64,000 nucleotides of DNA from positions 403,841 to 467,840 of the forward strand of contig CAJNOI010000045.1 of NCBI GenBank assembly GCA_905250115.1, read 5' to 3'. The notes under the pieces are model-generated. The model ran no database searches, had not been told where the DNA came from, and saw nothing but the letters and a program-made list of their open reading frames with translations. Positions within the stretch are counted from its first letter, which is position 1; each line of letters opens with the position of its first letter. The DNA is from Adineta steineri (taxonomy: Eukaryota > Rotifera > Eurotatoria > Adinetida > Adinetidae). Position numbers and translations under genes: made by a program. Below, piece by piece: positions 49,604 to 61,400 of this stretch.

Positions 49604-50174
49604 AATTATTAATAAGATAATATAACCTGTTTGTCTCAGTACATTATTATTTCTATGTATTTTCGTCTTCCTAATTCTCTAGTTAATTATGTGCGTATGT
49701 ATCTTTTCTTATGTGTGAATTTATTCTTGTCGAAAAAGAAAATAAATAAATGAATATATATTTAAAGTTATGATTTAGAAAAATAATTAATTAGAAAAAC
49801 GCTTATAAAAAAGTTCACTACACACATCTACAGTTGAAATGAATAAGTATTAAATGATGAAGAAAATGTTTCTAATAATACATCAATATTGACATGTATT
49901 TAATCTATTTATGTAATCCGACAGGTGCTTATTGGAATAATTTTCCTAGTACTTGTTTTTTTCTTTTCTGAAATATAAAATCATCTATGACAAAATATGT
50001 ACTAAAACTATTAAATTATCAAATAAATACATATTGATGATTGTGAACATTCTGACTTGCATTCATTAGATTCACTATAACTTGTACTTTTTTCCGGTTT
50101 TATTTTATTACAGATTTTTATATGTCACATCAACAATAAGTAGATAAATTTAAGAGAAAAAAATATATGATAGT
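49604..50174. other. Convergent intergenic region
   Basis: The 3' spacer between the kinesin stop and the chitinase stop. Polyadenylation-like AATAAA strings occur, for example near 49740. No gene. Confidence 0.6.
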
Positions 50175-51880
50175 CTAAATAAGATGCCAAAGTGCAGCAA
50201 CAGCAGATGGTGTCCAACCTTCTATTGATGTGTGTGTTTGGCGACATTCATATGTTTTACCTTCGTATGTCACTCGGTCACCTACATTGTATAATTTTCC
50301 AGTTGTCCATGGAAGAATATTTCCACTAGGTATTTGAGTTGTTGCTGGAGCAGCAGTAGAACCACCAGGTGCATTCGTTTGAGCAGTAGTTGGTACAGTG
50401 GCTACAGTTGGTCCACTTGTTACTGGAGCTGGTGTTGCACCATTAAATAATGCTGCATATGTAGCACCAACAAGTTCTGAATTACGATCTCCACTTAATT
50501 CCCAAAACATGGCGCCTGCTAATTGTTCATTTTTGATATAATCATTTTTAAGTCCAATTGATTGAAGATCATCATAACTAATCCAAATACCAGTTGATGG
50601 ATTGTAAAGATATGGTACTTTTGATGCATCATCCCAATAACGTGTATAGGTTGGTAAAAAACGGTTTTTCAAATCATCATAATCATAGATTCCATTTTCC
50701 CATGTACCCATAGGAAGTTGACTTGATGCAATTTGAGAGAAACCATTTTGAGCCGTACTAGTAACTCCTAACAAATATATTGTTTATCGAATTAGAAAAT
50801 AAAGAAAAATAATGTTTACCTTGCCAACCACGTCCATATAAACCTAAACCCATAACTATTTTCGAACGAGGAGTACCAGCAGCAAGATAAGCTTGAATAG
50901 ATGCATGACAATTATATCTTGATTTGATAAATGATGGATCAATATCAGTAGCTGTTTCAGCATCATTTTTATATAATGGTGCATTGTGACCAGTTTTTGC
51001 TTCCCAACCACCTTCATAGACAAAACAGACATATTTATATAGATATAGAAGTAGAAAAATACTATTTACCATGAAAATCATATGTCATTACATTAATCCA
51101 ATCAAGATAAGCAGACATGCCAGGTAAATCCATATCATTAATTCTTTCAGTACCTGCACCAGTTCTATATTAATATATCGAATAGAATTTAAAATTTCAT
51201 ATATAATTATTTACTTACGCAACAGTTAATAAATATTTTTTACCATTTTGAGCACCGACTGTATCAAGTTGTGTACGAATTTCTTTAAGTAAAGATACAT
51301 AATTTTGTTTATCTTCTGGTCGAACAATATTTCCAGTAAGACCACCAGATACAGGATATTCCCTTTAAAAGCGAAACAAAACGAAATTATTTTACATTCA
51401 ATAAAACAGTAATAGATACATACCAATCAAGATCAACTCCATCAAAACCATATTGTAGAACAAAGTCAACACATGATTTTGCAAATTTAGAACGACTTGC
51501 GGCTGTTAGAGCAACATCAGAAAATTTACCAGACCATGTCTATAAGAATTTCTTTAAAAAATTCAAGAAACAAAACAAAATTAAGGAAAACTTACCCAAC
51601 CGCCAACTGAAATTAATGTTTGAAGATGTGGATATTTTTGTTTGAGTTTAAGTAATTGATTAAAATTTCCACGTAATGGTTGATCCCATGTATCACCTGG
51701 AAAAGCTTTTTCAACATCAGCCCATGAATCACCTAATGCCAATACTCCATCCGAACCAATATTAGCAAACGCATAATTAATATGAGTGATTTTATCTCCT
51801 GGAATATCATATACATTATATCCCCGAGAATAAATTGACCATGCAGCGAAATACGCTATGATAAGAGGTGCTGCTACCAT
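50175..51880 (-). CDS. GH18 chitinase with C-terminal chitin-binding module
   Basis: Six exons: 51880-51596, 51539-51424, 51362-51219, 51164-51070, 51011-50820, 50767-50175; introns 52-61 nt; 1425 nt, 474 aa. The TIM barrel shows IIAYFAAWSIYSRGYNVYD, LQTLISVGGWTWSGKFSD, the catalytic DxxDxDxE in YGFDGVDLDWEYPVSG, and LDWINVMTYDFHGGWE. The barrel ends with QLAGAMFWELSGDRNSELVG. A Thr/Pro/Ala linker leads to a module starting WTTGKLYNVGDRVTYEGKTY and ending GWTPSAVAALW, which matches the CBM5/12 chitin-binding type common in bacterial chitinases. It would hydrolyse beta-1,4-GlcNAc chains. No signal peptide follows the ATG; an acceptor-like ATATAG lies just before it, so a 5' exon carrying the signal may exist. 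The catalytic Glu is intact. Confidence 0.92.
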
Positions 51881-54800
51881 ATCTATATTAGTATTTGATT
51901 ACAACCTTCTTTTTTTCTTATTAATCTGCAGTTTATATACTACTGTTCGAAAGAAAATATTAATTTATATTATTATTAGAATGAGAACTAAAAACATGTG
52001 TGATTTTTGAAGGGTTATTGCAAAGTGCGATAAAGTCCAATAATCTACGTAATAATTCAACCCCCCTTGTAATAATTCGAATATACATGAATGCTATCTT
52101 TCTTCAATCTTTACATAAAAGTAAAAAAATAGTTTGATGATATATCATTTTTATCTAAGAGAAATGACAATGCAGTTTAGTTTTATCCGATTTTTTAAAT
52201 TAAAATATTTATTATATAATATCCAATTAAGTAAACTATCACTGCTAAATCATTCATTAATATTATTCGTTATTGCCTGTGATGAATAAAAGAAAATATT
52301 TTTCCAGACAGTTCTTTTCTTTTTTTAATAAGAAAATTCTATACTTAATATAAAACGGAAATTAAATATATACAGCAGGTGTAAAGAGCAAGATAGAAAA
52401 TATTTCATAATCATGAAGTATCTCTCAAAGTTAGAGTTCATTATGTACGTTTTTATAACAAATTAGAGAGTGTAATTTTAATTGATTAAAACAATTAAAG
52501 ATTGGTATGAAATTTTAATCCGGACGTTTTCTTCATTATTTTTTTTCCTGATATACGACATTTCTTCCGTATTCTAATAATAGCTCAAAAATTTTCTTTA
52601 TTAAGAAATGATTAATGATCATCTAATTAAATGTAAAAACAATAGTATAGACACTTAAAACATAAATTTGGTTTACCTGGAACTTTTATTCATATATCAT
52701 GGTTTCATTTTTCTTCATTTTTTATAATACTTCATTTAAGATCATAGAACGCAATTAGATGTCATCAGTAATAGAAAAAGAAAAACGTAGTTATTTATAG
52801 CATTATGTTGATAACTTATATTGACAAATTGAAATTTTATGTTTTCTTTCAATAAAATCAAATAGAATTTTTTGTTTTGTAAGATAAATCATCTTTCAAT
52901 TAAATCTAAATAGGTTTATTCTTTTGTAATAATTACTTAATAGTTAATACTTTTTCTGCATAAAGTGAGATCAGGAAAAATGGCACTTCCGAGAAAATAA
53001 AAAGATTTGTTTTAAACTTTTATCATTCATAGATTTAGACTTTTTTTTTCTATTTTTCAAAAGATTTCCGGTTGCATTCTATCTAAGTGATTATATTTAA
53101 CCTTTCATTTCAATGAATACCGACTTTCTATGCTTGATGAGACAATTTATTTTGTTAAAGATGATATATACTTTGTATATTTAGAATTTTGAAAACGAAA
53201 AATCAAAGAATTATATAGAATAATATTTCATCATAGAAACTTTTTTCGTATCATTAATAAATTATTTCACATGACAAATATTATTAATCATCGTCATATT
53301 ATATGGCAAAGTCATTATGAATTGAACTCGATTCCCAGTACAAAATATTTCTGTCAGAAAAATAGTAAATTTTGTTATAGATCGATCAAATAACAAAATC
53401 TTCTTAATTATTCATCATTTTTCTCTTATCCTAAGGCTATAGATGACAACAAAAAAATGAAGATTTGTATTTTAAACGGATTAAATTGATTTGTTTGATG
53501 AATCTATTCATTCGTAAATTATAATAAGAAAATAAATCACATTTATTTAGATTTCTTCATTATATATATTTATTTTACATGTACATGCATATATATCTAT
53601 CAATAGACTTTTGTTTTTTTTATAAATATATAATATTTTCGAATGAGATTCGAACATTTCATCAGTGCAAAACATAAATTTAATCATTTTTTCCGATGTT
53701 AATCCTTTGTGACATATATGCATTTTCCCTTGATGCCACCAAAGACTTCTTTTATAATATTTTGTATGAGTTCGTTTCTAATTGAATGCACTAGAGTTCT
53801 TTTGATTATAACAGAAAAATGTTTAAATAATGTAAAAATAGTTTTCATCAATATGAAATATATATATATTGTACTTCTTCAAATGTTTTCCTTGAAAATA
53901 ATATATAACATCAATCAAAAAATTTTTGATTTCATTTATTTACTATCGATGTTAATATTTCTGTATATAATAGTTTGTATTGTTGACATTATATATTGTT
54001 GTGTCAATAAAAAGAAAAAATAATGACACTAGTTTAGTTTATTAAAAAAAAATAAGGAATTTTGTTTGTTTAATTCCATGTATTGGAGAGAGAAAAAACA
54101 CCTATCATTTATCTTTCTACGACTATGTAAATTATATGTGAGTTTCTTGTACTTGAAAGTCTTAAAAACGAAGTTTATCTCAGTAATTGCATCTATGATA
54201 ATGCTTCCATTTCTGTTGACGTCCGGACATACAGTCATTTCGATGAAATGCTCAGTGGTGAATGTAGTGTTAAGCTTAATCCGGATACTATTCCGGAACA
54301 AACACGATTGATCATTATCATCATCACCATTATCGTCATCATTATCGTTGTGAACATGCTGATGTTGTTGTTGTTGTTGTTATTTTCAATGATTTTATCT
54401 TCTATTTTTTATCGTCAATAGTGTCTCTCTCTCTCTCTCTCAGTCTCTCGAGTGACAAACGAAGTCCAAATGCATTTTTGACATCGAGCATTGCAAACGA
54501 GAAAGCTTACTAAGCAAATGTCAAAAAAATTGTCATTCCATAACGCGATCCGAAGAACGACAATGATGTCTTATTACTCTTGAGACCGAAGAAAAAAAGC
54601 AAAAGAATGAACGTTTTATCAAATAACAAGAAAAGCAGAAAAAAAACCGGGGGCACACGCTCGGGCTAACCAGGAAATCTATAATTGATCGGTGGTTGAT
54701 TCTAAGATGCCGACAGACAAAAAAAAGACAGACTATCTCTAAGTTAGAGTTAGTTCGATATACCAATTTCTTCTTTTCTTCTTTTTTTTTTGTTGTCATT

Positions 54801-55582
54801 GAAAAGATCGCATTTGACTGATTATGTGATAGAAAAGAAGCTTCTTATATATAGATCTTTTTCTTTTCTATCAAGGGAGATTTTCTGCAAGAAAGGATTG
54901 TTGGATTTAGTAACATTTATCATTATATAGTATGTCGAATACATATAGATATATATATATCATAATAAACGAATGCAATTGTTGGATTTAATAATATAAT
55001 GAAAATGCAGTTAGAATGATGATTCTTTTACGTTGTGTCAGTTACAGAAATAGACTATTTTTTTCTTTTTTTTTTATGCTTGTTTCTTTTTGTTGATGAA
55101 TGAGAAAAATAAGTCAATCATTTCTATATAACTAGATCAATTCTGATCCTTTATATCTCTTTTTAATTCCTTTTTCTTTCCCCCTAATATGTATATTTTT
55201 CGTAGTCAGATGATTAGATATTCATTTTTCTTTTTGTTTCTCTCAGATAAACATATAATTTTTGTTTTTCACTTAGATTTTTATGAAATTACTTTACTAT
55301 CTGTTCATTTGTTCATCTATTTTAATAAGTGAGTCTCTTGAGTCAAGAATGAATTAACATCTTTTACTTTCATTTTTTTTCTCGTCTATTTTTCTGAAAC
55401 ATGATATAATGAAGTTTGAACATGCAATCTGATAAAAAAGAATATAAGTAGGAAAAAATGGATAGATAACATGTGAATCGATAAATGATTGAATGAATGA
55501 GTGAGAAAATAGGAAGAACAATAACGCCGTTCCCGGGAAACGGAACACATATACACAGACACATAACGTTGTTGTCAAGGCA
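51881..55582. other. Long AT-rich intergenic region
   Basis: 3.7 kb without a supported gene. Simple repeats stand out: trinucleotide runs at about 54320-54380 (ATC and TTG types) and (TC)n at about 54420-54440. The frames at 53709-54311, 54533-54799 and 55354-55729 are low-complexity and show no domain. Confidence 0.55.
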
Positions 55583-55736
55583 TTGTGTACTGTAACGAGG
55601 TTCTCTATGTCGACAACGACAGAGATGAAACAAATAAGAAAAAAAAGAAGAAGAAGAAGAGAAACGATGCTTTGTCAAATAAAAGAAATAAGAAAGAGAA
55701 AAAGAGAAGAACGAAAGACACTCATACAATCTTGTG
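55583..55736 (+). other. Basic low-complexity stretch before the gap
   Basis: Purine-rich (AAGAAGAAG) sequence that gives Arg/Lys-rich frames open into the gap. I do not accept it as the N-terminus of the transporter after the gap, because it has none of the expected membrane helices. Confidence 0.4.
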
Positions 55737-55836
55737 NNNNNNNNNNNNNNNNNNNNNNNNNNNNNNNNNNNNNNNNNNNNNNNNNNNNNNNNNNNNNNNN
55801 NNNNNNNNNNNNNNNNNNNNNNNNNNNNNNNNNNNN
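55737..55836. other. Scaffold gap of 100 N
   Basis: It removes the N-terminal half of the transporter gene that continues at 55837. Confidence 0.95.
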
Positions 55837-56756
55837 TTAAATCTCATACATTTCAGTCATTAAATACTAATACTCATCTAATAGTTCCTCATAATGATCA
55901 CAATCGTCTATCGATATTAGCTGAGACTCATACAACTGACAACATCATTTATAAACAAATAAATATATCTGAACAACAATCTCAAGTTCAATCGAATGTA
56001 TCTGAAAATCATAAATATTTTCTTCATGAAATGATTTCGAAAATATATTCTTTATTTTCTATCAATACATTTCGTATATTAATCATTTCAATAATTCTTA
56101 TTTGGTCATTAGATGAAACAAATTTTTTATTTCTCACCGATCTCCTCAAATCATCTGGTCATTCAGAACAAAAATCAACATTATTAATTGCTATTATAGG
56201 CATAGCTGATCTTATAGGTCAATTATTTTTTGGGTAGAAATTAAAACGAATTTTATCATAGCATTATTTCTTTTTTGTATATAGATATTTAGGTGATGTT
56301 GAATATCTTAATCCATTTATTCTATGGACATGTACATCTATTATTGCTGGTGTAGCACTTAGCATAGCTCCATTAATTGGCTCTTATAATATTATTGGTT
56401 TATGTATAGTTTTTGCAATTCATGCATTTTTTCTTGCAGCTCCAAATATTCTTGGTAATATTATTATGATAGAAGTTGTTGGTATGCATCGTTATGCTAT
56501 AGCTTATGGTTTCAGTTTACTTGTCAGTGGATTAACTTCTCTTTTTGGATATCCATTACTTGGTAAGTACAATATATATATACAAATCATTTATTATATA
56601 ATACTTCATAAAATAGGTTTACTAAAAGATAAAACTCATAGTTGGACAATACCATTTGCACTTGTTGGTTCTATTATGATTTGTGGTGGTCTTGTAGCTG
56701 GAATAATTCCTTTATATAATTGTTATAAGAAACAAAGAACAAATTCAAATTATTAA
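55837..56756 (+). CDS. Monocarboxylate-transporter-like (SLC16/MFS) protein, C-terminal half
   Basis: Exons: gap-55837 to 56233, 56285-56562, 56617-56756; introns 51 and 54 nt. After a hydrophilic loop (the large central loop of MFS proteins), six membrane helices follow: FRILIISIILIWSLDETNFL, STLLIAIIGIADLIGQLFFG, FILWTCTSIIAGVALSIAPL, IIGLCIVFAIHAFFLAAPNI, YAIAYGFSLLVSGLTSLFGY and IPFALVGSIMICGGLVAGII. This order and the G-x-x-D-L-I-G-Q motif in helix 8 fit SLC16-type transporters. Substrate unknown. The first six helices should lie in or beyond the gap, or have been lost. Confidence 0.75.
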
Positions 56757-57003
56757 TAATGTCATGATATTATGTGTTAATTTTTTTTTATCAATACTTT
56801 TATATAGAGATAGAGTTCATTTGATTTTATTATGAAAAAACGCATTGTAAATCATTAGAATTAAAAAAAAAGAAAAGTAACTATATTTAATTTTATTTTG
56901 ATGCTTATAAAAGATATTTGAAGAATGAAAATAGAAATATGTCATTCATTGTAATTAACTATATACATATGTATCTTAAAAATTCAATCTAATTGTATAA
57001 TAA

Positions 57004-58458
57004 TTAAAGGGCACTTGTTTCATTAAATTGAAGTGTTGCATTTAATGATAATCTTACTTGTTGTAAATTTCCATCTAAACTTACAGGTGGATCTGATAAT
57101 CTTAAAATATTTGTTGTCATATTTTGATCATTTGATGATGGTGTCATTCCTGTAGTTGAATCAGAATTAAATGATGGAACTGTACGTAAATAATCTTTTG
57201 TCGATTGAGTTGTTTGTATTTCATGATTAACTAATCTTGTTCTTGAATTTCTTTTTAAATGTAAATATCGTTCTTGATATTTTTGTTTCGCTTGTCTTGC
57301 TAATTGTTCACTTGTTGGTTTTCGACAACAATAAATCGTTAAACATTCATCACGAAATAATTGTCCAAAAACACAAAATGGAATAAAATTCGTTGCTGCA
57401 TTAATAATCGCAATTAAATTTGCTAAATTATGAAAACGTCTTACAACAAGTGAATTTGATGATGAATCAAAAAAGATTTTTATTGTTAATTCAAATGACC
57501 ATAAAACCCAAAGAACAATTGTTGGACTTCGACATAAAAGTAATGTTAAAACCATTGCAATAACCATGACTGTTACAGAATATTTTGAACGATGAAATAG
57601 ACGACGATGATGATGACGATGCTGAGATGTTTTTTCTGAATTTTTTGTAGAATTTTTTTGTCTTAAACGTTTTGCACGAGATTTGAGACGATGTAAAGCA
57701 CGTATTAATTGAAAATTAAAAAAGACTATAGTTAATACTGGTAATGTATAAACAAATAAAGCATTAAAAAACATATAAGACCAACGATATAATCTTCTTT
57801 TAGCTAAATCGGTATAACCTTTTGTAATAAACATACTATGTTTAGTGAGTTTATCATCCATAAGTGTTATGGATTCATTATCAATATGAATCATTTGATA
57901 AACACTTGGTATTCGTACAATTTCATATTCAAAAAAAAGTGGAACTGAATAAATAAATGCTATTATAAATAATGTTCTTGATACAATTCTTGCTCGATTT
58001 AATGTACAAAATGTTTTACCATATAATGGATAACAAATTAATAACCATCGATCCATTGTAACGGCTGTTGAGATCCAAAATGATAAAACACGGCTGCCAG
58101 CAGCCAATGCTCCACATAGAATTTCAATTTGACGAAGAAATATTGCTATTGATGTACTTCGTCGAGTTTGAAGAAGATATTCAAGTATATGAGCTATCAT
58201 TATTGTTATACAAGTTATCATATCAGATATAGATAAACTAGTTAAATAGACAAATGTTGATAAATGTGTACTTAATTTTAATAAAACAATAACAGACATT
58301 AGATTACTTAATGAACCTAATAGAGCAAATATAAAACTTGCAAATAATACCCAAAAAGAAAATGGATCTGATCGTGAACTATTAATAGAATTCCATAAAT
58401 CATCAATTTCATTTTGTGCCCATGTTAAATCATTAGATGATGATGATGAATTACTCAT
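57004..58458 (-). CDS. Rhodopsin-type GPCR, peptide-receptor-like
   Basis: Single exon, 484 aa, seven helices. TM1 has FALLGSLSNLMSVIVLL (GN-type motif with Asn). TM2 has LTSLSISDMITCITIM (the sodium-site Asp). TM3 ends TAVTMDRWLLICYPL (DRW in place of DRY). TM6 is MVIAMVLTLLLCRSPTIVL and TM7 is LANLIAIINAATNFIPFCVF (NFIPF in place of NPxxY), then FGQLFRDECL. The NAATNF..FG..FR pattern is typical of invertebrate FMRFamide/myosuppressin-type receptors. The N-terminus has three sequons; loop 3 is Arg/Lys/His-rich, and the C-tail is long and Ser/Thr-rich. Ligand unknown. Its 3' end converges on the SLC16-like gene, 247 bp away. Confidence 0.88.
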   Translation of the reverse strand: MSNSSSSSNDLTWAQNEIDDLWNSINSSRSDPFSFWVLFASFIFALLGSLSNLMSVIVLLKLSTHLSTFVYLTSLSISDMITCITIMIAHILEYLLQTRRSTSIAIFLRQIEILCGALAAGSRVLSFWISTAVTMDRWLLICYPLYGKTFCTLNRARIVSRTLFIIAFIYSVPLFFEYEIVRIPSVYQMIHIDNESITLMDDKLTKHSMFITKGYTDLAKRRLYRWSYMFFNALFVYTLPVLTIVFFNFQLIRALHRLKSRAKRLRQKNSTKNSEKTSQHRHHHRRLFHRSKYSVTVMVIAMVLTLLLCRSPTIVLWVLWSFELTIKIFFDSSSNSLVVRRFHNLANLIAIINAATNFIPFCVFGQLFRDECLTIYCCRKPTSEQLARQAKQKYQERYLHLKRNSRTRLVNHEIQTTQSTKDYLRTVPSFNSDSTTGMTPSSNDQNMTTNILRLSDPPVSLDGNLQQVRLSLNATLQFNETSAL

Positions 58459-61400
58459 CTACAATAAAAGAAAAAATTTTTACTTTTTGTCTTATATATA
58501 TTAAAAATATGAATGAAAAAATGTCCTGAATCGTCTTCTTCTTTTTTCTCTAGGTACCATCAGGAAATCTGTCAGTAGACTAAATCTGAGTACTTAAATC
58601 AAAACGTATAATTATCTATTCTGACTGATGAATTATGAAATATTTTATACTTTACTTTAATTTTTATAAGTATGCATCAAATTAGTCTTAATTCTTTATG
58701 ATTTAATCTCATTAATAAAGTATTTATTACTATTGATTCTATATAAGATTGATAATAAATTCTATTAAATATATAAAAAGAAAATAGTAAGTATAGAAAA
58801 CGCCCTATTATATTCCCTAGACAAATTAACTATCTTTGATAATTATCCAAGCATAATCACAGCGCATTTTTTCACTAGACTGTAACATATTCTATATGTG
58901 AACCACTAGAAAATAACCTCTCATCTCTCATGTGACCATGTGTTTTTTCCTCACTTATCAAAATAGATTTCTATTAATATAGAAATAAAACAAATCGTGT
59001 ATTTTCGTGTGAATGCACTACAAGAATGCAAAAATAATATAAAAAAATTGACTTCAAACCTTTGCCGTCTGATTTCCAAATGAAATATCTCTCAAATGAA
59101 AAGAAAAACTCTTGTGGTAAGGATAACATTAGACGACAGGATATATTATTAATAATGTCATCGATGACATATCTTATTATAAACTAAAGAGTATTTACTT
59201 GTCAAAATTTGAAAAGTATTCAGAGGCGTTTAAATTAATTTCGACTAAGATCTTTCTAAATATGTATTAGAAGAATCTAGATAATTTTAGTTAAAATATT
59301 TTCATTTATTCAATAAATTCATAGTATCATATATAAACTCATTGACATAGAAAAGATGAACAGTGGTAAATAACATACGGCATGCTGTGTTTTTCTGAGT
59401 ATAACATCCGTATAAATAATACTTGAGACATATATTTATTCTATATATGCAAAAGAACAAAAATCTAGACAGGATGGTTTTTTTCTCTATAGACATCTTG
59501 TTGACTTTACTATTATAAAAGAAATCTTAACTAATGATTAAATTCATTTAATAAATATGTTGTTTGTAAACTATTAAACGTCGAAAGAACATTTAGGTTT
59601 TTAACATACTTTTTATATAACCCTTGTTCAATTTGAATCTATATTTAAATATTATGAAAGTATTACTTACTGTGTGAAATAAAGTTTTCAGACGTATCTA
59701 TAACATATAATTATTAAAATTACAAAAGGAAATGACAATATGCAATCTATGCCATATCTTACGTCAGTATATATTATTTAGAGATCTCGTCAGTCTTTAT
59801 TTTAAGCTAATTGAACATTTCACCTCTCAGGGACGGGAGATATATATTAACGTCTATTTTTGAATGAATGAATGTAACGAAAATTGTTTAGAACTTCTAT
59901 TATCGTGCAATTATAATTATACATTCTAGTGAAGGCGGCGCATTTGTTACTACCAACTTAGCATAGTATTACTCATCTGTACAGTACTCACTTCTTTACA
60001 ACTTTTGGAAACTTGCATTTTTTTCTCAAATTAATCATGTGCTCAAAGAATTAATTCTATAAAAGCTTTGAAATGGAAAAAGCACTTATTATTCATTGTC
60101 TAAAAATATTATAATGAGGAAACTGCCTTGATAATTGACTACGTTTTCAATATGAAATTATATTATATGTCAATGAGCATATTAATTGATGTAAATATCT
60201 TTTTTTACAAATTCTCATATGTAAGTAAGACAGAAATTTCAATTATAAAACTTACCAAAATAAATCATTCAAGATAGAAGTTGAATACGCATGTTTTCTT
60301 CTTTTTCTTTTTTGATTAGAAGATATTCCTAACGGAATTCATACATGTATCACTTTCTTAATCTCATGACATTCAATTAAAAAGAGGAACTAAATGAACG
60401 ACAAGAGAATTTATAGTACTCTTGATAGAGAACAAAAAAAATGTTGTTTTTTTCATTGCTTCTAAAGCAAATTTCTCGGTGTCGACTCTGACAAAATAAA
60501 TCAAATATTTTTTCCGTTATTTCAACGAAATAAAGTGTTCTTATTATTTATTATTCCGAGCTTTCATTTACTTATCTATATTCTTGCTCGATATGATTAA
60601 CTGTCTCTATGAATATAGTCAAGAAAAAAATGTTCTTCTTTATTTATTAGAAAGAAAAGGTTAAACTTCTGACAAAAGCCGATTAAAAGAATGAATCCTA
60701 TCGGAAATGACGCTAATCCATAATTTCCTTTATAGTATCCATATTGAAATTAACAATACACCTACCTGAAAGAAGATCAATTGTAAAAACTAGAAAATAT
60801 TTTTAACGAATGTCTAATTAGAACTGGATATGTATATATATTCGATCATACTAACTCTTGTCATTAACTGACTAGAAATAAATACAACAACAACAAAAAA
60901 AATTAACTTTCTATTGTTTGTATTCTAAAGATAATGTATTCATCAATGTAATATATATATAACAAATGTTGAATAAGTTTGATGAACATGATCTTTGTCT
61001 GGTCGAATAAGAGACTTTTATTATTTTATATAAAAATAGAGCGTAGCATGTGTCGAATGCCTAATATAACAAAAAAAGTGCGTGACATGCAATGAACAAG
61101 ATCTTTCAAATTAACGTGTAACTTCCTCTAGATTGGCACATGCATAAGTGGAAAGCAATATAATACTTATCATATCTAATATAGACATGTTGTGATCTAT
61201 TTCTTTTTTAATATAAAAATAGATAGAAATTATTCACAAGTATGTATTTAATGAATATTATATTTATATGATACAAGTATAAGATGAAAATAATTCAGTT
61301 AATTATTATTAAGAAGAGATTTTCTTTGAAATCTAGATCAAGAATATTCGAAAAGTTCAAAGATAGATTTTACTAATTAGAAGAATCTATAATAACACTA

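Noticed and set aside
54029..54311. Overlapping ORFs on both strands
   Set aside because: Both are short, no domain, typical chance frames in AT-rich spacer.
55583..55736. Lys/Arg-rich frames before the third gap as the N-terminus of the transporter
   Set aside because: Low-complexity AAG-rich sequence with no membrane helix; nothing ties it to the exon after the gap.
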